DNA from: Paenalcaligenes sp021793095
GTDB lineage: Bacteria; Pseudomonadota; Gammaproteobacteria; Burkholderiales; Burkholderiaceae_B
Length of the DNA: 64,000 bases
Assembly: GCA_027317645.1 (NCBI GenBank)
Contig: DAHVQS010000003.1
Coordinates: forward strand, 28,398-92,397
Direction: 5' to 3'
A program made the translations under genes and the position numbers. Below, one piece after another: positions 26,078 to 34,613 of this stretch. The notes under the pieces are model-generated. The model was not told the DNA's origin. It did no database searches and saw only the letters and a list, made by a program, of their open reading frames with translations. Positions within the stretch are counted from its first letter, which is position 1; every line of letters begins with the position of its first letter.

Positions 26078-27127
26078 TTACTGATTTTCTTCAAAATAGC
26101 GCTGCCAGAGTTCTACCCCTTTGGCGTTGCGCTCGGAGAGCTCGGCGACCTTGGGCCAGACCTCTTCTATAGATTTTTCACGCATGCGCTGGACTTCTTC
26201 TTCGGACATCTCGATGACCTCACCGCCTTCGTCAATGAGGGCTTGTAAGGCATCATCCGCTGCCTCGGCGTGCATGGCACTGGTTTTGAAATAGGTTTCC
26301 TCAAAAATGCCTTCTATTTTTTCTTGTTGCCAAGGCGTGAGCTCGTTCCAAGCATCTAAGTTGACGAAAATTTCTTGGTGCTGAGCAGGGTTCCAACCGG
26401 GCAAGCTGGCGTATTTAATGACCTCTTGGAAGTTCATGTCTTTAATACCGCCGGTATCCCAGTAGGTCCCTTCGATGGCGCCCAAGCGAATGGAGGTATA
26501 GATGTCTCCAGCGTCCATGGATACAGGAGAGCCGCCCATGGCCTGGTGGAACAACGCCTGTGGACCACCTGCACGCATTTTCTTGCCCTGCAGGTCTTCA
26601 AGCTTTTCAATGGGGAAGTTGGAGAACATGGCGTTCGGGCCTTGGTTGGTCCAGCCTACCCAGTGTAGGTTGCGCTCGTTGGCGGCCTCTTGGACCAGCT
26701 CGCCGATGCGGTAATCAGGGTTGCCCCACATCGCATCCCAGGCCTCTTCTGAGCTGGTTGCCCCCATGGCCAAGCCATAGGCCAGCATACCCTCGGGCAT
26801 TTCACCACCGTAAACGGTGGCCCAGCCTGCGTAACCATCGGTCATCCCTGCGGAGGCTGCACCAAAGGCTTCTGAGCCACTGGTGAGCGATCCTACAGGC
26901 TCAACGCGGATTTTCACTGTGCCTTCGGTCGCCTCTTCAACGGCCTCGACCCACGGCAGCAAGCCACGGTGCCAGCCAGCATCAGAGCTGTCAAAAGCAG
27001 GCTGGAAAGTCCAAGTCGTCACGGTATCAGGTGGACCGTCATTATCAGCAGCAAAGGTAACAGGGCTAAAAGCCAGTGCAACTGCAGCCGCGGCAATCGC
27101 CGGTGCAAAGAGAGTTTTTGGTCTCAT
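26078..27127 (-). CDS. TRAP transporter substrate-binding protein (DctP-type, TauK candidate)
   Basis: This is a 349-residue periplasmic receptor. Its Sec signal peptide (TLFAPAIAAAAVALAFSPVTFA) is cleaved near residue 25. The mature domain has the DctP signature around GKKMRAGGPQALFHQAMGGS, with the substrate-carboxylate/sulfonate Arg, then YTSIRLGAIEGTYWDTGG. The ATG at 27127 has a CGGAGGA site; the longer frame to 27175 is rejected. It is the middle gene of the TRAP operon. Proximity to xsc suggests taurine or another C2 sulfonate as ligand, but the ligand cannot be read from sequence. Confidence 0.92.
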   Translation of the reverse strand: MRPKTLFAPAIAAAAVALAFSPVTFAADNDGPPDTVTTWTFQPAFDSSDAGWHRGLLPWVEAVEEATEGTVKIRVEPVGSLTSGSEAFGAASAGMTDGYAGWATVYGGEMPEGMLAYGLAMGATSSEEAWDAMWGNPDYRIGELVQEAANERNLHWVGWTNQGPNAMFSNFPIEKLEDLQGKKMRAGGPQALFHQAMGGSPVSMDAGDIYTSIRLGAIEGTYWDTGGIKDMNFQEVIKYASLPGWNPAQHQEIFVNLDAWNELTPWQQEKIEGIFEETYFKTSAMHAEAADDALQALIDEGGEVIEMSEEEVQRMREKSIEEVWPKVAELSERNAKGVELWQRYFEENQ

Positions 27128-27182
27128 GGTATTCCTCCGAATGGTAGGTTGTATAAAGGTTTGAGTGCTGTCCATTTTGTTG

Positions 27183-27698
27183 TTAGCCAGTCGTTGATTG
27201 CTTGCAAAAAATGGTTTTTAAATCGCAGAGAAACTTGCGAATTGCGAGCAATAAGACGACGCAAGCACTCAAAGGAATGATGGTTTTGATGGGGTAAATA
27301 GGAATGCGTACTGCGGTAGGGGTCATCTGATTGAGCTTGATAGAGATCAGCGCGCTTTGATAGCCCTTCCAGATCAGTACTCCCAAAAACATAAAGGTGA
27401 ATACTGCGGTGATGACGTCGGCAATGGCCTTGGTGCGGGTGGAAAAGTTAGCGTAAAAAAGGTCTAGGCGAATGAACTCGTCGTTTTTATACGCAAAAGC
27501 ACCCGCCATGCACGCCAGTAGCACCAAGGCGGCTTGTAAAGAGGTGCCTATCCATAGTGAAGGTGAGTTGAGCACATAACGAAAGTAAACGTCAGTCAGT
27601 GCAAATATCATGCAGTACAGGATGATCAGGACACCAATAAACCCCATCAGGTTGGTAATCCAGTCCAGTAATCTGCTGCTCAATGCTGATATTTTCAT
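27183..27698 (-). CDS. TRAP transporter small permease (DctQ-type, TauL candidate)
   Basis: The 171-residue membrane protein has four hydrophobic helices (GVLIILYCMIFALTDVYFRYV near residue 20; LQAALVLLACMAGAFAY; a third near residue 95; a C-terminal helix near 140). Characteristic of DctQ are the R-Y-V-L-N after helix 1 and AYKNDEFIRLDLFY in the cytoplasmic loop. It is the first gene of the minus-strand TRAP operon, and two CTTATAAG palindromes lie in its upstream region. Confidence 0.9.
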   Translation of the reverse strand: MKISALSSRLLDWITNLMGFIGVLIILYCMIFALTDVYFRYVLNSPSLWIGTSLQAALVLLACMAGAFAYKNDEFIRLDLFYANFSTRTKAIADVITAVFTFMFLGVLIWKGYQSALISIKLNQMTPTAVRIPIYPIKTIIPLSACVVLLLAIRKFLCDLKTIFCKQSTTG

Positions 27699-28084
27699 AG
27701 GTGTCCCCAGCTTTTGGCGAATAGCCTCTTATAAGAAATCAGATGTCGTTAAAATGGGCAATATGCTTATAAGAGAGGCGGAAAAGTTTAAGTTTTGATT
27801 GAATTCAAGTATAAATATAGAAAACGATACGAATAGTTCCTACTAGTGAAATCCCTATCGTCGGCTTAAATCGCTCTCAATTTCCAGCCTTTTTGCGGCT
27901 TTTGCGCATTTTCTATGAGTTTTATAACCACCGAAAAGAGGATTAATTATTTTAGGAGCTATCATTTATCTGGTATTTTTGGTAATAATGATATTTTTTG
28001 TTCCAGAAATCAGTCCTCAATCAGTCTTTGAGGTATGAGAGGGCAGCATAAGCCGCTGCGCCTGTGGATTTTTGCAATTGGGTG
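27699..28084. other. Divergent regulatory region between TRAP operon and CobW-GTPase gene
   Basis: These 386 AT-rich bases separate divergent operons. They contain two copies of CTTATAAG with partial extended symmetry (TCTTATAAGA at 27727-27736; CTTATAAG at 27766-27773), 38 bp apart. Flanks extend the match into a larger inverted repeat (GCCTCTTATAAG against CTTATAAGAGAGGC). No gene was seen. The promoters of both operons should lie here. Confidence 0.5.
27724..27779. promoter_or_regulatory. Paired CTTATAAG palindromes upstream of the TRAP operon
   Basis: Two 8-10 bp palindromes form the arms of a larger imperfect inverted repeat with about a 30-bp centre, 26-81 bases upstream of the small-permease start codon. 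They are candidates for an operator recognised by the cluster regulator or for promoter-proximal structure. No identical pair was seen upstream of xsc or pta. Confidence 0.4.
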
Positions 28085-29032
28085 ATGGCAGTGAAAAAAA
28101 TTCCTTTGACCGTTGTGGGTGGCTTTCTGGGCGCTGGCAAAACGACGCTATTAAATAATTTGCTGCAGACCACTAGTGGACGCCGTATTGCTGTGTTGGT
28201 TAATGATTTCGGCCCCATCAACATAGACACTCAATTAATTGCCCAGCACGAGGGTGAAACCATCAGCCTGACCAATGGGTGTATTTGCTGCTCTATTGGC
28301 TCTGGGTTAGATGCCGCCCTCATTGATGTGCTTAGCCGCGATCCTCAACCTGATTGGGTGGTCATTGAATCCAGTGGCGTATCCGACCCGGCGCCCATCG
28401 CCAGTGTGGGCTTGACTGAGCCCAGTCTCAAGCTGGCTGGCGTCGTGACCGTGATTGATGCCGAGCAGATCCAGACACAGGCGGCAGATCCTCTATTGCA
28501 TGACACCATTGAGGCGCAAATTCAAGGCGCTGACTTACTGATTCTGAACAAAACAGACTTATTGGCGGCAGAGACATTAGCGCAGTGTCGCGCATTTATT
28601 GAGCAGCGCTATGGCGCACTCCCCATCTATGAAACAAGCCATGGGCAGGTGGATGAAACACTGCTTTTCGAGGTGGACGAGACGCCTGTATTGGCTCGCG
28701 ACGGAGCAATGCAGCACGCTCCTGCCAGTGATCACCCATTTGAGACAGCCTTGTGGACAGGGCAGGGCACACTCTCGGCGGATGGGTTGATGGCTTATTT
28801 TCGGCGCCTGCCGCGGGGTGTTTTCCGTGCCAAAGGTTTTGTACGCACGGATTATCACGGATGGGTTTCCATACAATTTGCAGGCCGTCGCCTGCAGTTT
28901 CTCCCGGTGGGTCAGAGTGATGACAGCGCTCTGACTCAGAATCAAATCGTATTTATACAGGCACCCGATGCCGTGGATTTAACGACCTTAGCCGCTGATT
29001 TAGATCAGCTTACGGTCGCATCCAACGAGTAA
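28085..29032 (+). CDS. CobW/COG0523 family metal-chaperone GTPase
   Basis: The product is 315 residues from the ATG at 28085 (a GTG six bases later is possible). Seen are the Walker A loop VVGGFLGAGKTTLLNNLL, the metal-binding CxCC motif in TNGCICCSIGSG, a Walker B-like VIESSGVSDPAP region, the guanine-specifying NKTD, and a C-terminal CobW_C domain (FRAKGFVRTDYHGWVSIQF). The family carries zinc, cobalt or other metals to client enzymes. Co-directional, 15 bases before a putative sulfate exporter gene, and inside a sulfonate cluster that also has CobS- and CobT-like genes. The metal and client are unknown. Confidence 0.88.
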   Translation: MAVKKIPLTVVGGFLGAGKTTLLNNLLQTTSGRRIAVLVNDFGPINIDTQLIAQHEGETISLTNGCICCSIGSGLDAALIDVLSRDPQPDWVVIESSGVSDPAPIASVGLTEPSLKLAGVVTVIDAEQIQTQAADPLLHDTIEAQIQGADLLILNKTDLLAAETLAQCRAFIEQRYGALPIYETSHGQVDETLLFEVDETPVLARDGAMQHAPASDHPFETALWTGQGTLSADGLMAYFRRLPRGVFRAKGFVRTDYHGWVSIQFAGRRLQFLPVGQSDDSALTQNQIVFIQAPDAVDLTTLAADLDQLTVASNE

Positions 29033-29047
29033 ATTCAGGATAGAACG

Positions 29048-30121
29048 ATGACTTCCACCACCTTACAAGTGGGCTCGCACAGCCCTAATGATTTAACTGC
29101 AAACAAAGCTGATGAGGCTCAGTCGAGCGTCCCCCGAGGGCCATCCCGTTGGTATGGTATTGCACTGGCTGCCCTGGTGGCGGTGGTGGCGACTGTATTG
29201 GGCAATTGGTTACCCACGGTAGGTGGGCCGGTGTTTGCTATTTTGTTGGGTTTGGGTATTCGCAATACCATTGGCGTGATGCCTATCTGCCAGCCAGGGT
29301 TAACCTTTGCGTCCAAAGCTGTTTTACAGTGGTCTATTATTTTGCTGGGCTTTGGCCTGAGTTTTAATCAAGTCGTGCGTGCTGGATTGGATTCGCTGTG
29401 GGTGACCATCATTACCATCGCCGCTGCTTTTGTGACGGCGTATGTATTGGGTCGCCTGCTCAAGGTCGGGGACAAGCTGCGCAATTTAATCGGTGCCGGT
29501 ACCGCCATTTGCGGGGGATCGGCCATTGCGGCTGTGGCACCCATCATCGAACCCGAGGAGCATGAGACGGCCTTGGCCATTTCTACTATCTTTTTATTTA
29601 ATGTGGCCGCTGTGTTGGTATTTCCCTTTTTTGGTCATGTGCTCAATATGACAGACCTGGGCTTTGGCCTGTGGGCAGGGACGGCTATTAATGATACTTC
29701 TTCGGTGGTTGCGGCAGCTTATAGTTTTAGCAATGAGGCGGGTGACTACGCTACGATTGTTAAATTGACGCGAGCCACCTTTATCATTCCCATTTGTTTG
29801 GTCTATGTCTATTTAGAGGTACGCCGTAATCGCCAGGCAGGCGGACGTTTAAGCATTCGTCGCCTCATCCCCTGGTTTATTATTTGGTTTGTTTGTGCCT
29901 CGTTGGTGCGTTCCACGGGGGTATTGCCAGCAGAACTGCTCAGCATCCTGTCTCATTCGGCCAAGTTTCTGATGGTGTTAGCGCTGGCCGCGATTGGGTT
30001 ATCCAGTAATATGCGTACCATGGCCAAAGCAGGCTGGCAGCCATTAGTATTGGGGCTGGGAACATGGTTTGCAGTGGCAACGACCAGTTTGGGGGTGCAA
30101 ACCTTTAGTGGTGCTTGGTAA
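29048..30121 (+). CDS. YeiH family putative sulfate/anion exporter (PF03601)
   Basis: This is a 357-residue inner-membrane protein with about ten helices. Family features are GGPVFAILLGLGIRN near residue 58, AGTAICGGSAIAAVAPII near residue 150 and GLWAGTAINDTSSVVAAAYSFS near residue 205. Related proteins in sulfonate-degrading bacteria are proposed sulfate exporters (TauZ-type). Here it follows the CobW GTPase by 15 bases and is convergent with a TSUP exporter gene, so removal of sulfite or sulfate made by Xsc is a reasonable inferred role. The substrate is not proven. Confidence 0.85.
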   Translation: MTSTTLQVGSHSPNDLTANKADEAQSSVPRGPSRWYGIALAALVAVVATVLGNWLPTVGGPVFAILLGLGIRNTIGVMPICQPGLTFASKAVLQWSIILLGFGLSFNQVVRAGLDSLWVTIITIAAAFVTAYVLGRLLKVGDKLRNLIGAGTAICGGSAIAAVAPIIEPEEHETALAISTIFLFNVAAVLVFPFFGHVLNMTDLGFGLWAGTAINDTSSVVAAAYSFSNEAGDYATIVKLTRATFIIPICLVYVYLEVRRNRQAGGRLSIRRLIPWFIIWFVCASLVRSTGVLPAELLSILSHSAKFLMVLALAAIGLSSNMRTMAKAGWQPLVLGLGTWFAVATTSLGVQTFSGAW

Positions 30122-30130
30122 TCAATCACA

Positions 30131-30155
30131 ACGGGCATGCAGTGCGCATGCCCGT
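30131..30155. terminator. Perfect hairpin between convergent exporter genes
   Basis: A perfect 10-bp stem, ACGGGCATGC / GCATGCCCGT, has a five-base AGTGC loop. U-tracts are poor on both sides, so it is a likely transcript-end structure but only a moderate intrinsic terminator. Confidence 0.5.
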
Positions 30156-30177
30156 GCTCTGGGTGTGACGACACAAC

Positions 30178-30939
30178 CTAATCAAAATAATTCGTCACGC
30201 TGCCATACATGAGCGCCAAACCGATCAACACCAAAGAAATAAAGGTGATTTGACGCATGGTCACCGGGCGCACTGGCGGCGGAAAGCGCTGTGCAAAAAT
30301 AGTCGCCGCTGCGACACATGGCAGGGCCAATAAAGAAATCAGCAATGAGTTTTTAGGCAGCCCTGTGGCGACTACCTCATAGGCCGTCCGCGAGAATGCC
30401 GTACAAGCAAAAATTAATAACAGCATATTGCGGGTTTCAACCAAGGTAAATGGCTGTCGGTACATATGAAAGATAATCGGCGGGCCGGGCATCCCAAAGA
30501 GCCCACCGCATAAGCCCGAAATAAAACCAATGCTAAAGAAAGCCCGCAGGCGGGATCGCTTTGTGCGTTGCCGTGGGCGTAGGGCAAAGATGACCCCGCT
30601 ATAGACAATGACCAAGCCCAAGAGAAATTCTAGGATGTATTTCGCTTGCACATTGAGGTAATTGAGTAATAAGACCCCTAAAATACTCGAGGGGACCACA
30701 CCTAAGAGGGTGGTATTGGTGCATTCCCAATTAATGTGATGAATATGATTGCGCAGTGCTAATCCGCTGTTGGCCAGGCTGATAATGCTGACGACTGTAG
30801 CGATAAAGGGCACGCTGGTGAGTTCTAGACCACTGCTCACGCCAATCACTATCATGGCGAGCCCAAAACCTGTCACTGTCTGAAAGTAGGTCCCCAGGGC
30901 AATGATGAATAATAAAAAAACCGTATCAAAGACACTCAT
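30178..30939 (-). CDS. TSUP family sulfite exporter (TauE/SafE-type)
   Basis: The 253-residue membrane protein has about eight helices. The TauE/SafE signature appears as the GFGLAMIVIGVSSGLELTS loop near residue 25 and FISGLCGGLFGMPGPPIIFHMY near residue 140. Members export sulfite or sulfoacetate, or import organosulfur compounds. Its start codon overlaps the pta stop (ATGA), so translation is coupled to pta. Pta consumes the acetyl phosphate and this protein could export the sulfite from the same Xsc reaction, which makes the pairing functionally sensible. Confidence 0.88.
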   Translation of the reverse strand: MSVFDTVFLLFIIALGTYFQTVTGFGLAMIVIGVSSGLELTSVPFIATVVSIISLANSGLALRNHIHHINWECTNTTLLGVVPSSILGVLLLNYLNVQAKYILEFLLGLVIVYSGVIFALRPRQRTKRSRLRAFFSIGFISGLCGGLFGMPGPPIIFHMYRQPFTLVETRNMLLLIFACTAFSRTAYEVVATGLPKNSLLISLLALPCVAAATIFAQRFPPPVRPVTMRQITFISLVLIGLALMYGSVTNYFD

Positions 30940-31943
30940 GGGCTTTCCTGTTGCTGTGCTTGCAAAGAGGTAATGGCAAGCACATTAAACACATCTTCTG
31001 CGCTGCATCCACGGGATAAGTCATTGGCTGGTTTGGCCAGCCCTTGTAACAGAGGGCCAATAGCCACTGCGCCACCGAGGCGCTCCGCGATTTTGTAGCC
31101 AATATTGCCTGCATTTAGGTCTGGGAAAATAAACACATTTGCCTGCCCAGCGACCGCTGAATCTTTGAGCTTGCGTTGTGCAATGTCGGGAATAATGGCG
31201 GCATCAAACTGTACATCGCCATCCACCGCCACATCAGGTAGTGCAGCGCGTACCCGCTCAGTTGCTTTAATGACCTTGGTGACCATGGGGTGTTGGGCGC
31301 TTTGGGCGGTGGAAAAGCTCAGCATGGCGACCTTGGGTGGCTCGGGCAATAGTTTTTGAGCGCTTTGTACGGCACCCGTCGCGATGGTTGCCAATTGAGC
31401 CTCATCAGGGTCTACCACCAGAGCACAATCCGAAAAGATAACAGCACGCTGGCAGGGATGATGTGGTTTATCAAGAATCATCAGGAAAAAGCTCGATACC
31501 AGATCATGTCCGGGTGCGGTCCCGATGAGCTGCAGGGCAGTGCGCACTACGTCAGCGGTACTGTATACGGCACCAGAAAGCACTCCTTGTGCTTTATTAC
31601 AGTGAACCAGCATGTTGGCAAACACCAATGGATCGTTGAGTTGTGCTTGGGCTTTCTCTACGGTCATTCCCCGGTGTTTGCGCCGTTGTACCAAGGCATC
31701 AACCAGAGCCGCGCGGTGCTCAGAGTGGTGCACATCCTCGATAGTCAGCTCATCAATGTTCAGTGCTAGACTGTGGGCAGTTGCTTGGATTTTTTCGGAT
31801 TCACCCACCAGCGTGACGGCGGCTACCCCGGCTTGTTGCGCACGGACAGCGGCTTGGAGCACACGAGGGTCATCTGCCTCAGCCAACGCAATCTGGGCAG
31901 GAGATTTCTTAGCGGCATCAATAATCTGGTTTAATATTTCCAT
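30936..31943 (-). CDS. pta: Phosphate acetyltransferase (short form)
   Basis: Pta converts acetyl phosphate and CoA to acetyl-CoA. The 335-residue product is only the PTA_PTB catalytic domain, the short type found in sulfonate gene clusters, lacking the DRTGG and AAA regions of the long E. coli enzyme. Seen are ALAEADDPRVLQAA near residue 18, LVHCNKAQGVLSGA and the C-terminal FPDLNAGNIGYKIAERLGGA with GPLLQGLAKPANDLSRG. A GGGAC-type ribosome site precedes the ATG. It probably completes Xsc-dependent sulfonate use. Confidence 0.95.
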   Translation of the reverse strand: MEILNQIIDAAKKSPAQIALAEADDPRVLQAAVRAQQAGVAAVTLVGESEKIQATAHSLALNIDELTIEDVHHSEHRAALVDALVQRRKHRGMTVEKAQAQLNDPLVFANMLVHCNKAQGVLSGAVYSTADVVRTALQLIGTAPGHDLVSSFFLMILDKPHHPCQRAVIFSDCALVVDPDEAQLATIATGAVQSAQKLLPEPPKVAMLSFSTAQSAQHPMVTKVIKATERVRAALPDVAVDGDVQFDAAIIPDIAQRKLKDSAVAGQANVFIFPDLNAGNIGYKIAERLGGAVAIGPLLQGLAKPANDLSRGCSAEDVFNVLAITSLQAQQQESP

Positions 31944-32077
31944 GGCTGTCCCTTATCTCATAAAATAGAATGTTTGGTCTCGTAAATAGTAAATTTATAT
32001 GTTAAATGTAATACGGTCAATAGTTTAGGTATATTCTGGTATTATTAATTTTACTTACTGGGATTATTGAGGGGGCT

Positions 32078-32884
32078 ATGAATAAAGCAATAGAAGACGT
32101 TCCTTTTGAGCCGGTTAAAATCACGGGGGATACCCCCACCATGCGTTTATTTAGCTTGCTCGAGCAAATCGTGTCACAAGAGCGGCAGTTTTCTTTGCAG
32201 GATTTGGTGGACAGTACCGATCTACCTAAACCCACATTGCATCGTATGCTGCAGCAGTTAGAGCAGGCCAGGATGCTGGTGCGTGATGCGGACGGCCGTC
32301 ACTACTGCATTGGTGAGCGTTTACGTCGTTTTGCCGAAAACTTATTACTCAATGACACCAAGCACGGTGCGCGCCATGCCGTTTTAAAAGCGCTGGTAGA
32401 TGAGCTCGGCGAGAGCTGCAACCTGACTGCTTTATCGGGCAGTGAGGTCCTCTACCTAGACCGGGTCGAGACCGAGGCTCCCCTGCGCTTTTATCTGCGT
32501 CCAGGCTCACGTGTGCCAGTGCATTGTTCGGCCAGTGGCAAGGTGTTGCTGGCGCAAATGCCACCCGCACAGCGTCGTCGCCTACTTGCGCATGCGCCGA
32601 TGGAGCAGTTCACGCCCAACACCATTCAGAGTCTCGATGAGCTCGAACAAGACTGCGAGCGTGTGCGCGAGCAAGGCTATGCCTTTGATAACGAGGAGTT
32701 CTTGCCTGGGCTCTTTTGCGTGGCCGTGTTAGTACCACGCAAAGAGGGGGGGCGTTCCAATTTAGCCATTGCCACTCAGGCACCGATCATGCGGATGACT
32801 CCTGACAAAGCCCTACAGGCACTGCCTGCATTGCGTCGCGCGGCCAGTGCGCTCATGGAAATTGAGGCTCAATACGAAAAATGA
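32078..32884 (+). CDS. IclR family transcriptional regulator
   Basis: The 268-residue regulator has an N-terminal winged helix (TMRLFSLLEQIV, then LQDLVDSTDLPKPTLHRMLQQL with the recognition helix near residues 48-62). The IclR effector domain covers residues about 90-260 (LDRVETEAPLRFYLRPGSRVPVHCSASGKVLLA; GLFCVAVLVP). It is divergent from pta, with 134 bases between, and lies in the middle of the sulfonate cluster, so it is the most likely local regulator. Taurine clusters often use a MocR-type TauR, whereas IclR-type SauR is known for sulfoacetate genes. The effector is unknown. Its 3' end overlaps the CobT-like gene by 16 bases. Confidence 0.9.
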   Translation: MNKAIEDVPFEPVKITGDTPTMRLFSLLEQIVSQERQFSLQDLVDSTDLPKPTLHRMLQQLEQARMLVRDADGRHYCIGERLRRFAENLLLNDTKHGARHAVLKALVDELGESCNLTALSGSEVLYLDRVETEAPLRFYLRPGSRVPVHCSASGKVLLAQMPPAQRRRLLAHAPMEQFTPNTIQSLDELEQDCERVREQGYAFDNEEFLPGLFCVAVLVPRKEGGRSNLAIATQAPIMRMTPDKALQALPALRRAASALMEIEAQYEK

Positions 32885-34608
32885 CGTCGATTGCGGGGCA
32901 CCAAGCAGCGCACAAAGTCATCTAAAAAATGGTTGTCCAGACCCTTTTCGAGATCAGCAATGAGGCTGTCTCTGTAGAGCTGACTCAGGTCTAGGCCAAT
33001 ACCGATGGCGCATATTTCGATGTCTTGTTGCAGGTAATGATCCACCACCTGTACCAGATGACTGGTCAGATAATGCTCGTCATTTTCTAACTGCGTCGCG
33101 CTATCCATGGGTGAGCCATCAGACAACACAAATAGCAGTTTTCGTTCCGCATCATTTTCCAATAGTCGTTCGCAAGCCCATTCAATGGCCTCACCGTCTA
33201 CCCCCTCACGGTACAGGTCTAGCTTCATGAGCGCCATCAGGTCTAAATTGGCCTGTCTCCAGCTTTGGTCTGCCTCCTTAAAAATATGGTGTTCGATTTC
33301 ATTTAGGCGTCCAGGCTGTGGTTTGCGCCCGGTGGCACGCCAGCGTCTATAGGCACGGCCTCCATTCCAGGCGCCCGTGGTAAACCCCAGTACCTCAGTT
33401 TGTGCGCCCGCCCGCTCCAATGCATAGCTGAGTAAATCCAACATCAGCGTGATGGTGGTGGCATGGGCTTTCATTGAGCCCGAGCAATCCACCAAAAAAG
33501 TCACACAGCAATCGCTGACTAAACGAGGCTGGGGCTGCCTGAATAGCCGACGCTCGGTGGGTGAGCTGACAATCTGGCTGAGTCGGCGACCATCGATGAG
33601 GCCCTCTTCTTGATCCCACAGCCACTGACTGTCTCGCTCATCCAGCAAGGCCTGCCGAATCCTCTCTACCAGCAGATTAAATTGAATATGTTGATGGCTG
33701 ATGAGTGTGTTGATTTCTCGTCTATATTCGCGCAGTAAGTCATCACGCACCGTACGAGCTGGATGCGTGACGGCATCAAATTCACGGGTAAATACTTGAT
33801 AGCGTCCTTGTTGCTGTTGCAGGGTCACACTTTGGGTGTGCGCCACAATATCAGCGCCCATGACCTCGTCAAAATCCATATCCAAAATCAGGGCGAAGTC
33901 ATCCAATGGTTCTTGTTCGTCCTCGACGTCTTGTTTCTTTTTGTCCTCTCGCTCGGCACGTGCATTGTGGACGCTTGCAGCGACAAAATCTGCAATGTGT
34001 AAAGCGGTTTGCGCAAAATCTTCCTGCGCCTCGCGCTGGTGTTTCAGATCATAAATAAATTGCCCTAAGGGCTCAGAAAGAGCGGCCCGTGTGTGCTCTA
34101 TATAATCCTGTGTTTCAGGTAGTGGAGGCGCCTCCATGAGGCGACACCAGCACATCTGCGCGACGGTATAGAGCAAAATGCCGAGCTCACTATGGGTATG
34201 TCCTGCGTGGTGGAAACCCGCTGACCAATAATAAAAACGGGTCAGTAGGTTGTGGCGCGCACCCGGCAAATTAGCAGGTACCAGGCTCTCAGTCCGCAGC
34301 GACTCCAGCCAGTCAAAGACCAGGCGAGCGATAGGATCCTCGGGCATCAGCTTTTGGTGTAACTCAGGGTCACTGTGTGTGATCCTGAGCGCCAAACCGT
34401 CAGCCAAACCGCGTAGGTATTGCAGCTGTTCCTTGGGCAAGGCCTGCAAGTGTGGCGCCAGGTGTACGAGAGGTTGGTTTCCACTGAAAAACCACTGTTG
34501 GCGCACGTGCACCTTGGCGTCCTTGCTGAGGGCGCGTAAAGTGGCCGCACACAGTTCGCGTATGCGACGCTGTTCGCGAAGTTCTAGGGTCGGATTGGTC
34601 ATGGCCAT
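32869..34608 (-). CDS. CobT-like protein with C-terminal VWA domain
   Basis: The 579-residue protein belongs to the cobaltochelatase CobT family. The N-terminal half is the CobT helical region (residues about 1-230). An acidic/charged linker follows (EREDKKKQDVEDEQEPLDD). The C-terminal von Willebrand A domain starts near residue 375 with the metal-ion-dependent adhesion motif VDCSGSMKAHAT and ends with a SDGSPMDSAT loop. CobT works with the AAA+ CobS to drive Co insertion by CobN in aerobic cobalamin synthesis. Here cobS lies five bases upstream, but no cobN or other cobalamin gene is present, so the client may differ. The stop codon lies within the IclR gene's 3' end. Confidence 0.88.
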   Translation of the reverse strand: MAMTNPTLELREQRRIRELCAATLRALSKDAKVHVRQQWFFSGNQPLVHLAPHLQALPKEQLQYLRGLADGLALRITHSDPELHQKLMPEDPIARLVFDWLESLRTESLVPANLPGARHNLLTRFYYWSAGFHHAGHTHSELGILLYTVAQMCWCRLMEAPPLPETQDYIEHTRAALSEPLGQFIYDLKHQREAQEDFAQTALHIADFVAASVHNARAEREDKKKQDVEDEQEPLDDFALILDMDFDEVMGADIVAHTQSVTLQQQQGRYQVFTREFDAVTHPARTVRDDLLREYRREINTLISHQHIQFNLLVERIRQALLDERDSQWLWDQEEGLIDGRRLSQIVSSPTERRLFRQPQPRLVSDCCVTFLVDCSGSMKAHATTITLMLDLLSYALERAGAQTEVLGFTTGAWNGGRAYRRWRATGRKPQPGRLNEIEHHIFKEADQSWRQANLDLMALMKLDLYREGVDGEAIEWACERLLENDAERKLLFVLSDGSPMDSATQLENDEHYLTSHLVQVVDHYLQQDIEICAIGIGLDLSQLYRDSLIADLEKGLDNHFLDDFVRCLVPRNRRHFSY

Positions 34609-34613
34609 GCACC

